64,000 nt of DNA from Calothrix sp. PCC 7103. Its GTDB lineage: Bacteria > Cyanobacteriota > Cyanobacteriia > Cyanobacteriales > Nostocaceae. Of this stretch, positions 31,717-41,855 are shown piece after piece. Numbering within the stretch: position 1 is the first letter of the stretch; each line of letters begins with the position of its first letter. The notes beneath the pieces were generated by a model that ran no database searches, was not told the origin of the DNA, and saw nothing but the letters and a program-made list of their open reading frames with translations. The translations under genes were made by a program, and so were the position numbers. The stretch covers positions 3,747,315 to 3,811,314 of the forward strand of contig NZ_KB217478.1 in the NCBI RefSeq assembly GCF_000331305.1, in the 5' to 3' direction.

Positions 31717-33708
31717 TTAGTTTTTCGTTTGGGGTTTCCAGAATGCAGCACGAATTATTGACCACATTAAAGACAAATTATAAATTGACCAAAAACCGTT
31801 AACTAGATAGTTCTCAGGGTATTCTAAACGACCTATAGCAAATTGATAAAGACTCCATAGTATTCCCAAAATTGTCAGAGCAAAAATTGTAATTTGAGGA
31901 AGTATGAGTTGATAATAAGTTCCTGATTGTCGTTGTTTAGGTGTAACCTGAAAATTAATTGATTTGCGTGTAAATACGCTAGTAACTGCTTGGATTAATA
32001 GTGGAAATAACGCAAATGCATATTGTTCACACCGCCATACTTCTTTTGCAGGTATCCCCCATGTGACAACCATAAAAGTCAGACGGTTGAGAATGAATGT
32101 AGGTAAAAAGTGGAGTGTAAAATCGAAGCCTAAAGTTTTGACAGGTGAGATTCCTGTAAAGAAAAATATGATGGGACAACTAAGAAAAATTAATGTGATA
32201 AATCCACAAAAATAGCTATACATTGTTTGGAAATAATGTAAGCGTTGCCAAAATGTTAATCCTGATTTGGTTAAGGGGTTTTCGCGTACTAAAACTTGAA
32301 TAGTACCCTGTGCCCAACGTAATCTTTGTTTGAGGGTAGAACTAAGGTCATCGGGTGCTAAACCTTCTGCTAAGAGTTCATGATGGTAAATAGATTGCCA
32401 ACCTGCTGCGTGAAGTCGCATCGCAGTGTTCATGTCTTCGGTAATACTATTACTAGACATTCCACCTACTAATTGAAATTCGTTGAGACGATTTTCATCT
32501 TGGGCAAATTCATCGGAGAAATATTGTAAACCAACATTCACTAATGCTTCCCGTCGAAGAATTGCATTTGTTCCCGTATAGAAAGCCGAATTCATCCCGT
32601 CTTTGCCTTGCTGGATCGGTCCGTAGAATAAATGCGCCTTATGTGCAAAAGGATCGTCGTCAGGAAGGTTATAGAAGTCTTGCGGAGTCTGGACAAATGC
32701 GATTTTATTTGCCTCGTATTTACCTGTAAATAGGTTGTAATTGTAAAAATGAGGTAAGACACGCTTGAGAAATTGAGGTTTGGGAATGTGATCAGCATCT
32801 AGGGTCAGGATAAATTCTCCAGATGTTTCACCGGAGAAGATTGCATAATTGAGATTTCCAGCTTTGGCATGATGTGCTACTCCTTTGGGTTTAGGACGAG
32901 CAATATAATGCAAGCGAGCAAGGTTAACTAGTTCAAGTTCTTGTTGATGAATTGCTTGTTGAAGATTCTGACGTTCGGATGCAAGAGCATCCTCAATATT
33001 TTGACTCTCTGGATTTAACCACAATAATAACTGTCGGAGATTTTTGACAAAACTAGTTGCTTGAGTATCCGCTGTGGTGATTTTGCCTGAAGATAATTCA
33101 TTGAGCCAAGTTTCAGTATTTTGACTACTTAATGCTAAATTATCTAATTCTTCTAGTCTGGAAACAAGTTGAAAATGTTTTTTGTCGATTTTGTCTGCTG
33201 CTGCTTGCAATGATGGGGACTGTAAATCTTCTAAAGATAAATTTTCAGTCATCATCCGCATATCAGGAGAATTTCCGTCGTCTAGAACGTAGACACGGAG
33301 TTTTGTTGGTGGATAATCAACTTCTAATGCTGCCCTTGCAGTCTGTTCTACGAGTTCCGGTGCTTCGTTATAACAAGTAATAAAAATATCAACTTGGGGA
33401 TAATTATCTTGAGGAAAAATTGGTGTTAATTGGTGAAGCGATTTGATTCTGCGCTCAATCGGTCGCCATAATCCAATGGTGAACATCACACCACCGATGT
33501 AGCTATAAATTTCTGCAAATAATAGAGGAATTGACAGCCATAATGCATCCACATTGATGGAGTTATGAATTCGCCAGTATAAATACCAAGCACCAAAAAT
33601 TAAGTTGATTTCAGCGATAAAGCGAAATAATAAGGTTCTTTTTTTCAGAGATGAGCGACTATTCTCATGAAAGTTATTTGTTGCTTCAGATAAGTAAAAT
33701 GATGTCAT
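31717..33708 (-). CDS. Cellulose-synthase-like family 2 glycosyltransferase (663 aa)
   Basis: Processive membrane beta-glycosyltransferase polymerising a UDP-sugar into an exported glycan. Two N-terminal helices (about 27-80), then the catalytic domain: FITCYNEAPELVEQT and VLDDGNSPD (first Asp), TLDADHIP (about 299-306, DxD), ITEDMNT (about 422) and QRLRWAQG (about 460, the Q-x-x-R-W). C-terminal membrane helices follow from about residue 485. A ~100-residue helical insertion separates the first Asp from the DxD. No PilZ domain, so cyclic-di-GMP control is not built in. Last gene of a four-gene operon. Confidence 0.9.
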   Translation of the reverse strand: MTSFYLSEATNNFHENSRSSLKKRTLLFRFIAEINLIFGAWYLYWRIHNSINVDALWLSIPLLFAEIYSYIGGVMFTIGLWRPIERRIKSLHQLTPIFPQDNYPQVDIFITCYNEAPELVEQTARAALEVDYPPTKLRVYVLDDGNSPDMRMMTENLSLEDLQSPSLQAAADKIDKKHFQLVSRLEELDNLALSSQNTETWLNELSSGKITTADTQATSFVKNLRQLLLWLNPESQNIEDALASERQNLQQAIHQQELELVNLARLHYIARPKPKGVAHHAKAGNLNYAIFSGETSGEFILTLDADHIPKPQFLKRVLPHFYNYNLFTGKYEANKIAFVQTPQDFYNLPDDDPFAHKAHLFYGPIQQGKDGMNSAFYTGTNAILRREALVNVGLQYFSDEFAQDENRLNEFQLVGGMSSNSITEDMNTAMRLHAAGWQSIYHHELLAEGLAPDDLSSTLKQRLRWAQGTIQVLVRENPLTKSGLTFWQRLHYFQTMYSYFCGFITLIFLSCPIIFFFTGISPVKTLGFDFTLHFLPTFILNRLTFMVVTWGIPAKEVWRCEQYAFALFPLLIQAVTSVFTRKSINFQVTPKQRQSGTYYQLILPQITIFALTILGILWSLYQFAIGRLEYPENYLVNGFWSIYNLSLMWSIIRAAFWKPQTKN

Positions 33709-33854
33709 ATAGATGGTTCCTTTGTTCTAAATAAATGTCGATTTTTGTATTGATTACTGAAGAAAGATAGAAAAACAATTAATTGTCTTGTTTTACATCA
33801 ATTTTTTATTTAATAAAATGAGATATTTTAAATAATATTGTGATGTCATTTTAA

Positions 33855-35414
33855 CTAAAATTTTATTTGAATTTGACCGGATAAATTGCGATTATTGTAA
33901 GGAGTATTACCTGTTTCTAATTCACGAGAACTACTAAAGTTATAGCCCAAATTTAAATTAAAATTTGGTAAAATTTTGGCATTACAACGAGCTTCATAAG
34001 TAGTTCCATTAGTTGTACTTCCATTGAGTATTTGTTGTCCTAGGTTAGCACTTAATCGACAGCTGAGAAAATCAAATATTTTTCTTTCCCAACCAGCTTC
34101 GAGATTATATACGAGAAAATCTTTAGGTGAAAAATAGCCAGCACCTTCTTGGCGATCGCGGTTGAATGTCCAAGCAAAAAGGTTTCCCGCAAGATAAAAT
34201 TCTCCAAATTTATGTTCGAGACGACTAAAGGATTGTTGCTCAAAGTTACCATCATTATAAAAACCAATTCGATAGAGGGTAAAAAAGCTCATATCCGGTT
34301 TTATTTGCCAATAAGCATTCAAGCCAGTACGAGTTGATGTAATGAATTTTTCCAGAGTTTGAGCGCTACTTTTATAAGGACCATGCTCTACTACCGCTGC
34401 TAGAAATAAAGCCGAATCGAGCTTGTAATCAGGGCTTAAGTTTACAAAAATTGGTCGATCTACTTGTAGGTTAAAATTTGCTGCAATCGGTAAGCGATTA
34501 AATATATCGATACCAGCTGCTGTTTGAATCGTAAATTTCTCAATTTTTGTTTGCCATCCAAACTTAAGGGGAATATTTGTAACTCCATCAAACTTAGGTT
34601 GCTCAAAGGTATTAAATCCTGTTTTAACACTTATCTTTTGTCCATTTATTAAACGAAACTGGAAGGTTGGCTCAATAATTTGGTTACGCTGATTAAATTT
34701 ATTGTAATCATTGCGAAAATTGATCTGCATACTTTCTAAAACTAATGGTGGTTTGGTAGGTGAATTTTTATTTTCTGGAGGTTTAATTGGCTTGGGTGGT
34801 GGAGGTGGCGGTAATTTTTTACCAGGGTTAAAGTTATTTGGTGCAGAAATTAATATTCCACCTAATTTATTATATCTATGTTTTTCTGATTCAGTGTCTA
34901 ATATTAAGGATTGTACTGATTCAGATTCTAATTTTTTTTGTAATAAAGTTATGTTGTTATTGTCAGTTTTTTGTATATTAGTTGTATGTTTTGTTTGATT
35001 GAGATGATTCTCTATATCCGTTACTGAAGTTATACGTTGTTTTGACTCTTCCAAGAAATCGAATCTATTGTTTTCTGCTTGGGGAATAGATATAAATGTT
35101 TGTTTTAAGTTGGGAAAATTATTTGGAGATACTTCTAAGTAGGATTCTGAGCTTGATTCTAGATTTTCTTCCAGGTTTTCAACAGAAGTAATGGCTTGAG
35201 AATTTTCCTCTCCATAAAATAAATTTAGTGATTTGCTGTCGTTAAGTTCTAATGCATGAACATTGGTTGTCAATAAACTCCAAGTGCAGGAGTAAAAAAA
35301 TATTTTAATAGCTATACAATCTGCTTTGGGTCTTAAAGAAAGGCTGAATTTTCGCGATACATAGCTATTATCTACATCTTTCACCAGCCTATATTTACTC
35401 AATTTTTTTACCAT
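33855..35414 (-). CDS. Probable outer-membrane beta-barrel protein with Pro-rich linker (519 aa)
   Basis: The N-terminus has a hydrophobic segment at about 33-55 (IAIKIFFYSCTWSLLTTNVHA) that could act as a late signal. A disordered region, a KKLPPPPPPKPIKPPE linker (about 198-213) and then alternating polar/aromatic beta strands to the end follow (for example YNLEAGWERKIFDFLSCRLSANLGQQIL and NLNLGYNFSSSRELETG, closing LSGQIQIKF). The last strand ends in Phe, typical of outer-membrane barrels. Placed between DUF3131 genes and the glycosyltransferase, it may be the glycan export pore. That role is inference. Confidence 0.7.
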   Translation of the reverse strand: MVKKLSKYRLVKDVDNSYVSRKFSLSLRPKADCIAIKIFFYSCTWSLLTTNVHALELNDSKSLNLFYGEENSQAITSVENLEENLESSSESYLEVSPNNFPNLKQTFISIPQAENNRFDFLEESKQRITSVTDIENHLNQTKHTTNIQKTDNNNITLLQKKLESESVQSLILDTESEKHRYNKLGGILISAPNNFNPGKKLPPPPPPKPIKPPENKNSPTKPPLVLESMQINFRNDYNKFNQRNQIIEPTFQFRLINGQKISVKTGFNTFEQPKFDGVTNIPLKFGWQTKIEKFTIQTAAGIDIFNRLPIAANFNLQVDRPIFVNLSPDYKLDSALFLAAVVEHGPYKSSAQTLEKFITSTRTGLNAYWQIKPDMSFFTLYRIGFYNDGNFEQQSFSRLEHKFGEFYLAGNLFAWTFNRDRQEGAGYFSPKDFLVYNLEAGWERKIFDFLSCRLSANLGQQILNGSTTNGTTYEARCNAKILPNFNLNLGYNFSSSRELETGNTPYNNRNLSGQIQIKF

Positions 35415-35469
35415 TTACCTAAAATGATGATTGACGTTCTAATATATCAAAAAATTAAAACCAAAAGCA

Positions 35470-38412
35470 TTATCTTGTACTAGTAGTTAACCAGTAAGCA
35501 GAATTGCGATCGCTCACATATCTGATTCGTGGTGCTGACTCCATCGGTAATCCCCGTCCAGAATCACTTTTATCGATAGCTTTCCACCAAGGAGAATTGC
35601 TATTGCTATTGGGACGAATCAATGGTTGATGTTGGGTAAGCTGATAAAGAAGAGATTCTAAAATCATGCTGTTGGTACTGCTGGTAAAACCGATCGCACT
35701 TTTGCCATCGGATTCATAAAACCCCTCGTAATAACCAATTGTGGGATTATATAAATCGGTTATCCCCTGCATCAAATCTTTTCCATAAGCATCTTCGGGG
35801 AATAATGCATGGTAAGCATAAGCAACAGCTGTACTCACCAAACGTTTTTCGGTGACAGGAGTTCCATCATCGGTTAAAGTTGCCCAAGGTTCTCCCCGTC
35901 CTACAATCGAGTTATGGATTGTATAGGGTTGACGATTGATTAATGTAGTACCGGAAGCTGTGAGTTTACCTGTACGACGGTATCGTTCTGCTTGTGCTTG
36001 CATGATTGGTGCGACAATTGCTCTCATTTGCGGGTCAAATCCAAATTCAAGTCCGTATAGTAAAAATGGATTACTAACCGTATACTGATTAACCTTCAAC
36101 TTAGTATCTTTGCGACGACGCTGAACTGGAATATCCACCCCTTCAATTGTTGCTTTTTCATAATCTCCACCCACAGCAGAACGATCTGCATTAAATCCCC
36201 AGACTTGAAATCCCCGTGCTGCATATTCTTCGTATCCTAGTCTGGTTTCTGGGAGAACGCGAGGTACGGAGCGTCCAATTTGGTCTTTAATTAAAGTCGC
36301 GCTAGAAAGAATCCCATCTCGGACAACTCGTAAGTACGACCAATCCAAAGCTATATTATCTACTGCATCCGTATATTCTGGGTGACAAGTTTTTAACATA
36401 TGTAGGGCTGCCATTACACGTCCTGTATCAAGACTAGACCAACCTGTGCCTTCAGGGACAGGGTTTCCGGCATAATCGACTGGTTGCAGTGTCCTAATAT
36501 CGTAACCTCGATTCGGTAATTCTCCTGTGAATAATTGTATTTTTGACAATGCACCGAGTAAATAACGAGTGCGGCGATCGAAGTCTTTAACAGAAATGAT
36601 ATCTAGGGTGCGTGCAGCATGGAGTGCGGCAAGGTAATCACCTAATCCCCACAGGGTAGCTCCTTTGAGGTCACTACGATCGCTAATTAATCCTGTATCT
36701 CGGTCAGAATTTGCTTGGAAATATGCCCAAGCAGCTCTAGCATACCTCTGTTGAACTACAGTAGCTCCTTTTTCTGGCACGGGACACAGTGATGCTTTCG
36801 GTTCCCCCACTGGAGGAATTGGTTCGATTTTGCTTGCAGTTGATTGATTATTTGCTGGAGGAGGGGGAGGAGGATTATTTGCTGGAGGAGGGGGAGAAGG
36901 ATTATTTGCTGGAGGAGGAGGAGGAGGAGGATTATTTGCTGGAGGAGGGGGAGAAGGATTATTTGCTGGAGGAGGAGGAGGATTATTTGCTGGAGGAGGA
37001 GGAGGAGGATTATTTGCTGGAGGAGGGGGAGAAGGATTATTTGCTGGGGTATTATTGGCTATTTGTGTTTGCTTATCGTTGCTAGGAAAAGGTGCAAAAC
37101 CAACGCGATCTCCACCAATCAAGGGTTTATTTCCACGGGCTTTATAATACAACATTTCCATAATTAAACCATTGGTGTTACCCGTCAGAGATTTATTTGG
37201 TTGTTTTGTCTCTTCATACAAACCCGCATAAAAACCACCACCATCTGGACTGCGTAGGTCTTTGACAGCATCAAATACTTTCTGTGCGTAGGGATTATCA
37301 GGGTATAAATATTTCCACCCAAATGCAGCTTTTGTACTAATACTACGTAACTGAGGATAATCCTCATTTTTTTCCGTAATTGTTGCCCAGGTTTTCCCGT
37401 TCGAGTACAGGGTATTGTAAAGAAAATATGGTTCGCGATCTATATTGTCTTCTGTAACTGCGGTGAGTTGTCCGGTGGTTTCAAATCGGCGTTTTTGTGC
37501 CTCCAATACCCTAGCAGTGTATTCTTTTAAATAACCACCTAAGCCAAATTCAAGACCATCCAGAATATAGGATTCGCTCACTACATAATTATTGGCATTT
37601 GTACTTTTATAGTCGCGCTTATCCACTGGCAATTTAACACCATTGACATCAACAAGTTCAAATGGCTCTAAAGCTGCTGCTTTTGGTGCTTTAAATCCCC
37701 ATAGTTCGTATCCCCGAACAGCATATTCTTCGTAACCCAAACGTCCTTCCTGAACCAACATTGTTGATTTGTCAGGAGCTATAGTTGCACCAAATAACTG
37801 CTCATCCTTGAGAGATCGTGCAATTTGCCACTTAGCTAAAATACCTTTAATCCAATCTCCATATCCGGGATGACAGGTACGGACAATATCAAATGCAGCA
37901 AGCATTCTACCAATATCTAAAGCTGACCAACCAATACCCCTTTCGATCGGGTTATTACCATAGTCAACCATTGCTCCGTTAGCAGCATGGTATACCTTAT
38001 TTGGTAAGGCATCTTCAAATAGCTTCAAACCTCCCAAACCTGTCAAAAACTTATTAAATCGTTGGTCAAATTCCGATTGGGGAATTAAATCCAACCAACG
38101 AGCTGCATTTAAAGCCATGAGATAATTACCCATATCCCACAGTGTTCCAGAAGGATAACCACCAGTAGAATTGGTAAATCCCGTGCTTTCTTGGTAGTTA
38201 TTGACAAAATACTGCCATGCGGCTTTTGCATAGGTTTGCTCCTCTGCTGTCAAAGGAGTGGTAATGATACTACAGCTATTATTGTTATTAGGTGGGTTTT
38301 GCGCTTGTGCAAGTTCTCCAGTGGGAATGCATAGCACAAATTGTAGCCATATTCCCACAAGAAATAGCGCAAACCGTTGCATCCACCTATCTTTTCGATT
38401 TTGCTGTAGCAT
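35470..38412 (-). CDS. Tandem DUF3131 exported protein (980 aa)
   Basis: Signal peptide about residues 11-38 (MQRFALFLVGIWLQFVLCIPTGELAQAQ). Two DUF3131 (glucoamylase-like alpha/alpha barrel) copies at about 60-440 and 565-940 share AWQYF/AWAYF, LWDMGNYLMALNAARWLDLI versus LWGLGDYLAALHAARTLDII, GWSALDIGRM versus GWSSLDTGRV, GRLGYEEYAVRGYELWGF versus TRLGYEEYAARGFQVWGF, and EPYFLYNTLY versus QPYTIHNSIV. They are joined by a Pro/Asn repeat linker. The domain is thought to act on polysaccharide but its reaction is not established. Located in the periplasm or outside; operon with a third DUF3131 protein. Confidence 0.88.
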   Translation of the reverse strand: MLQQNRKDRWMQRFALFLVGIWLQFVLCIPTGELAQAQNPPNNNNSCSIITTPLTAEEQTYAKAAWQYFVNNYQESTGFTNSTGGYPSGTLWDMGNYLMALNAARWLDLIPQSEFDQRFNKFLTGLGGLKLFEDALPNKVYHAANGAMVDYGNNPIERGIGWSALDIGRMLAAFDIVRTCHPGYGDWIKGILAKWQIARSLKDEQLFGATIAPDKSTMLVQEGRLGYEEYAVRGYELWGFKAPKAAALEPFELVDVNGVKLPVDKRDYKSTNANNYVVSESYILDGLEFGLGGYLKEYTARVLEAQKRRFETTGQLTAVTEDNIDREPYFLYNTLYSNGKTWATITEKNEDYPQLRSISTKAAFGWKYLYPDNPYAQKVFDAVKDLRSPDGGGFYAGLYEETKQPNKSLTGNTNGLIMEMLYYKARGNKPLIGGDRVGFAPFPSNDKQTQIANNTPANNPSPPPPANNPPPPPPANNPPPPPANNPSPPPPANNPPPPPPPANNPSPPPPANNPPPPPPANNQSTASKIEPIPPVGEPKASLCPVPEKGATVVQQRYARAAWAYFQANSDRDTGLISDRSDLKGATLWGLGDYLAALHAARTLDIISVKDFDRRTRYLLGALSKIQLFTGELPNRGYDIRTLQPVDYAGNPVPEGTGWSSLDTGRVMAALHMLKTCHPEYTDAVDNIALDWSYLRVVRDGILSSATLIKDQIGRSVPRVLPETRLGYEEYAARGFQVWGFNADRSAVGGDYEKATIEGVDIPVQRRRKDTKLKVNQYTVSNPFLLYGLEFGFDPQMRAIVAPIMQAQAERYRRTGKLTASGTTLINRQPYTIHNSIVGRGEPWATLTDDGTPVTEKRLVSTAVAYAYHALFPEDAYGKDLMQGITDLYNPTIGYYEGFYESDGKSAIGFTSSTNSMILESLLYQLTQHQPLIRPNSNSNSPWWKAIDKSDSGRGLPMESAPRIRYVSDRNSAYWLTTSTR
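36845..37056 (-). repeat. Coding repeat of the (P)nANN linker
   Basis: The linker of the tandem DUF3131 protein is built of about nine near-identical 24-30-bp units encoding NNPPPPPPA or NNPSPPPPA. DNA identity between units is high and unit length varies by whole Pro codons, the mark of slippage. The antisense frames rich in LEEE or ICWRR are shadows. Confidence 0.9.
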
Positions 38413-38448
38413 TTTCTAATTACGCTCAATAATGAATGCAAATATCAT

Positions 38449-39903
38449 TTATTTTGGTTGTTTAACTCCTGCCCAATTGACAAGTGGCTGCCCAACTTTT
38501 TTGTAGAGTAAACTTTGTAGAATTACACCATTATTGTTTGCAGTGAAAGCACGATTCGGTTCCTTCAAAACTTCGTAATAACCGTTATATAGACCTTTAT
38601 CTGTTTTGAGATTACTATTCACAAAATCAAACAGTTTACGAGTATATTCTGTGTCATTCAAAACATACCATCCAATTGCGGCTTTGGCACTGACAAAACG
38701 TAAATTATTATGCTTTTCACGGGTATCGGTAATAGTTGCCCAGGGTTCCCCATTCACATACAAACTGTTATACACAAAATAGGGAGCGCGGTCTAAATTA
38801 TCTTCCGTTACTGCAGTGAGTTGATTTGTTTTTTTGTAGCGAGCTTCTTGAGCAGCTAAAATTCTGTCTGAATAGACTTTCGGCAATGATTTAAATCCGG
38901 TTTCTATCCCATCAAGAATATATGGTTCACTCAGAACATAATTATTAGCACCAGAATTATTAAATTCCCGGCGATCGTAGGGAATACCTTGTCCGTAAAG
39001 ATTCACAAATTCAGCTTTAGATTTAGAATCTAGAGCTTTTTCAACATTCAATCCCCATAATTTTAATCCGTAAGCAGCATAGTTTTCGTAACCTAAACGC
39101 CCTTCTTGATTGTATTGTTCTTTATTGTCAATTACACTCGTACCATACATGTTTCCATTTTTTGTGAGCCGGTCTATTTTCCAAGATTTCCAAACATTTT
39201 CAGTTTGAGTTTGGAATTTAGGATATTTTGCACCAACTATTTTTAACCAAATAGCCATCCGTCCCAAATCAATTGCTGACCAACCAACCTCTTCCCTTTG
39301 ATCTAATTTTCCATAATTAACAGGAAGTAGTGTTTTACTGTTATAAACCTTATTGGGTAATTCCCCTTTATATAAAGGTAATGATGCTAAAGTTTTCAGC
39401 ATACTTCCCATTTTACTTTCAAACTCTACTTTGCTCACAAGATTTAATTCTCTCGCGCTTACCAAAGCTGCAATAGCTGCTGCTTGGTCCCACATTGTCA
39501 CTGACTGAAAATTATCTGTGGAATTAACTAATCCTGTTTTGTCATTCCAATTCCGTTGGAAATAAGACCAAGCTTGACGAGCTACTTCTATTTCATCTAA
39601 ACTTAGACTTGTAACCTTTGGTGTCACATTGGCAAGTGTAGTTTCTGTCATTTGGCTGGTAACGATTGGTTCTCCTGGCTTAAATATTGATTTTGCATCC
39701 AATATACCTATAGTGTCGTTGGCAGATATTGCGGGTTTTTCTAGAGATTTACTGACTTTAGTTTGTTGTTCTTTACCAGCATTTTCTCTCATATTTTTTG
39801 ACCAAAAATTTAAAGCTGTAATTGCTGCAAATGCAGTGACAATTCCTCCTAATGATACAATTATTAATAAACTTTTTAGTGGTGACTGAAAATCTGAATT
39901 CAT
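38449..39903 (-). CDS. Membrane-anchored DUF3131 protein (484 aa)
   Basis: One N-terminal membrane helix (about 11-32, LLIIVSLGGIVTAFAAITALNFW) anchors a single DUF3131 domain (about 100-470). It has ARQAWSYFQRNWNDKTGLVNSTDNFQSVTMWDQAAAIAAL, VGWSAIDLGRMAIWL, GRLGYENYAAYGLKLWGLN, NYVLSEPYILDGIETG and APYFVYNSLYVNGEPWATI. First gene of the minus-strand operon DUF3131 - tandem DUF3131 - outer-membrane protein - glycosyltransferase, with gaps of 36, 55 and 146 bp. It probably helps process or export the glycan made by the last gene. Confidence 0.88.
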   Translation of the reverse strand: MNSDFQSPLKSLLIIVSLGGIVTAFAAITALNFWSKNMRENAGKEQQTKVSKSLEKPAISANDTIGILDAKSIFKPGEPIVTSQMTETTLANVTPKVTSLSLDEIEVARQAWSYFQRNWNDKTGLVNSTDNFQSVTMWDQAAAIAALVSARELNLVSKVEFESKMGSMLKTLASLPLYKGELPNKVYNSKTLLPVNYGKLDQREEVGWSAIDLGRMAIWLKIVGAKYPKFQTQTENVWKSWKIDRLTKNGNMYGTSVIDNKEQYNQEGRLGYENYAAYGLKLWGLNVEKALDSKSKAEFVNLYGQGIPYDRREFNNSGANNYVLSEPYILDGIETGFKSLPKVYSDRILAAQEARYKKTNQLTAVTEDNLDRAPYFVYNSLYVNGEPWATITDTREKHNNLRFVSAKAAIGWYVLNDTEYTRKLFDFVNSNLKTDKGLYNGYYEVLKEPNRAFTANNNGVILQSLLYKKVGQPLVNWAGVKQPK

Positions 39904-40099
39904 AAGGCTACAACATTATTTAACAACATTATTAATCTCGATATGAGGCAATTGATGAGAATAATTTAACTTGTATCCATTTATCTTTAGTGAATTATAT
40001 AAAATAATTTATTCACAACAGATATAAAAAATACGAAATAATCAGTTATTTTATTTATTACAAGTCCATCAGTCTTTAATAGTGGGTATAATCATATAA

Positions 40100-40221
40100 G
40101 TAGGTAGACGTGAAAAAGTGCCGCTAGATTAAGAAATGTAAATCGCTTAAAACCTTATTTTTAAAGCCTTTATGGCACTTTACACAAGTTTAGATAGTTG
40201 ACTTTAATTGTACCCACCTAC
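40100..40221. repeat. Small inverted-repeat element (about 122 bp)
   Basis: GTAGGTAGACGTGAAAAAGTGCC at the left is loosely matched, inverted, by GGCACTTTACACAA and ACCCACCTAC at the right. The first seven bases (GTAGGT-G) and AAAGTGCC agree. Flanks ATAA/TTAT are mirror images. No coding capacity. Probably a degenerate MITE. Confidence 0.4.
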
Positions 40222-40272
40222 TTATTCATTGTCAACAATCAATTCATAAATATAAGCTCATTCTTGTAAATA

Positions 40273-40455
40273 AATATCTATAGATGAATGCCACTAAGTT
40301 AAAACATAGCCCTTGCCCTGGCTGGTTTTCAGCATCAAGGCTGGGAACCAATTCTGGGAGGCTCTGCATCTCGAAATACATTCCTAGCCTCCAGGCTGGA
40401 AAGCAGGAGAAGAAAGACTTTCGGCTTATCTTCGTGCCATTCATCTATAGATATT
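40273..40455. repeat. MITE-like element with ~20-bp terminal inverted repeats
   Basis: ATATCTATAGATGAATG at the left (40275-40290) is repeated inverted at the right end (near 40439-40454), followed inward by CCA/GGCA. The 180-bp interior contains direct and inverted GC-rich pieces (GCCTCCAGGCTGG, AGGCTCTGCATCTCGA), and reads through in several frames without a real gene. Same size class as non-autonomous transposons of cyanobacteria. Confidence 0.6.
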
Positions 40456-40700
40456 ATTCCCAGTAAAATTTAGAAACTAACATTAAATATTTTTTAATTT
40501 GTTTCAATGGGGGCATCCCAAATGTGTAAAAGCATATTTTGTCAACAGCTTGAGAAAAGCCTACAAACAATAACATTAAATTACTAATAATTATTTACTT
40601 TTATAGCTCAAATCAACTCAGCTTGTCCTAAACTCATTAATATCGACTTTTGTCAATACCTCTAAAAATTTTTTAGATGCGTTTGCCCTGGTTTTAATGA

Positions 40701-41855
40701 TTAAAATTTTATTCTGAGTAAAGACAAATCATCATCAAAATTAACTAATGAGTTTATCGACTTAATATTATCTAAAATATCTTCCAGAGAATGTTGATGA
40801 AAATTTAATAATAAATCAACGAAAGCATTAATACTCCAAAGTTGACCATTGGGTTGCAATATTTCATAAGTTCCATCGCTCAATATATATAAACTACTAT
40901 TTTCTACAATATCAACTTTCATTTCCTCGAAACAGATGTCTGGTACAAAACCAATTGGTAAATCTAGAGAACCTAAATGTGTTGCTTCAAATTGATGAGA
41001 AGTTTGATGCAATAAAATACCAGATGGATGTCCTGCACTTGCATAAATAAGTTGTTGCTTTGAATAACTATAAACCCCATACCAAATAGTGAAGTATTTA
41101 TGACCATGATCTCTCATTTGAAAATTCTGATTTAGTGCTTTTAAAACTTCACCAGGTTGGCGAAAATCGGTGTTGGCCAATGATTGAGATCGCAGTAAAT
41201 TTAATACTGATACCGAAAGTAAAGCTGAACCTACCCCATGTCCAGAAACATCAAGCAAATAAATGACTAAATTATCATCATCAATCCAATAATAATCAAA
41301 ACAGTCCCCTCCCAATTGAGCAGAGGGAATAAATAATGTGTCAGTCTTGACTTTTCCTGTTAGGGGTGAAGGTAAGAGTGACTGCACATAATCCGCAGCT
41401 TCCGCTAGTTCCTCTTGTAAGTTTTGGTTTAATACTTCTAAAGTTTGTTTTTGACGTTTTAAATCCTCATGTAATTGGTATAGTCTTAACCCTGCACGCA
41501 CTCGTGCTTTCAGTTCCTTCATTTCAATTGGTTTGGAAATAAACTCATCTGCTCCTGCATCTAATCCACGTATTCTGTCTTCCTCTTCTCCGCGTTGTGC
41601 CCCTTTTGCAGTCAATAATATAAAAAAAGTCGTTGCTAATTCTGGTTCTCTTTTAATCCGACGGCAAACTTCCAAACCATCTATGCAAGACATCATCCAG
41701 TCGCAGATAATTAATGCTGGTTGAATTTCTTTAGCATATTGAATTCCTTCTTGTCCATTGTTTGCGATCGTGACTTGATAACCTTGATTTTCTAAGGTTC
41801 GTTTCAATACAGTTCTGACAATTGGATCGTCATCAATAATCAAAATTTTTAACAT
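40701..41855 (-). CDS. Response regulator with RsbU/SpoIIE-type PP2C phosphatase (384 aa)
   Basis: N-terminal receiver domain (1-122) with acidic pocket IIDDDP, phospho-acceptor Asp in IICDWMM (about residue 52), LLTAKG and ISKP. A short coiled coil (about 125-155) leads to a SpoIIE-type serine phosphatase: DCFDYYWIDDDNLVIYLLDVSGHGVGSALLSVSVLNLLRSQ, SAGHPSGILL, YILSDGTYE and DDDLSLLRI. The metal-binding Asp residues (DVSGHG, DGTYE, DDDLS) are present. It should dephosphorylate an anti-sigma-antagonist such as the STAS protein encoded at 43359. Similar to HmpU/IcfG-type phosphatases of cyanobacteria. Confidence 0.92.
   Translation of the reverse strand: MLKILIIDDDPIVRTVLKRTLENQGYQVTIANNGQEGIQYAKEIQPALIICDWMMSCIDGLEVCRRIKREPELATTFFILLTAKGAQRGEEEDRIRGLDAGADEFISKPIEMKELKARVRAGLRLYQLHEDLKRQKQTLEVLNQNLQEELAEAADYVQSLLPSPLTGKVKTDTLFIPSAQLGGDCFDYYWIDDDNLVIYLLDVSGHGVGSALLSVSVLNLLRSQSLANTDFRQPGEVLKALNQNFQMRDHGHKYFTIWYGVYSYSKQQLIYASAGHPSGILLHQTSHQFEATHLGSLDLPIGFVPDICFEEMKVDIVENSSLYILSDGTYEILQPNGQLWSINAFVDLLLNFHQHSLEDILDNIKSINSLVNFDDDLSLLRIKF

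Noticed and set aside
36789-37167. Plus-strand frames rich in LEEGE or ICWRR
   Set aside because: Antisense of the Pro/Asn linker repeat in the tandem DUF3131 gene.
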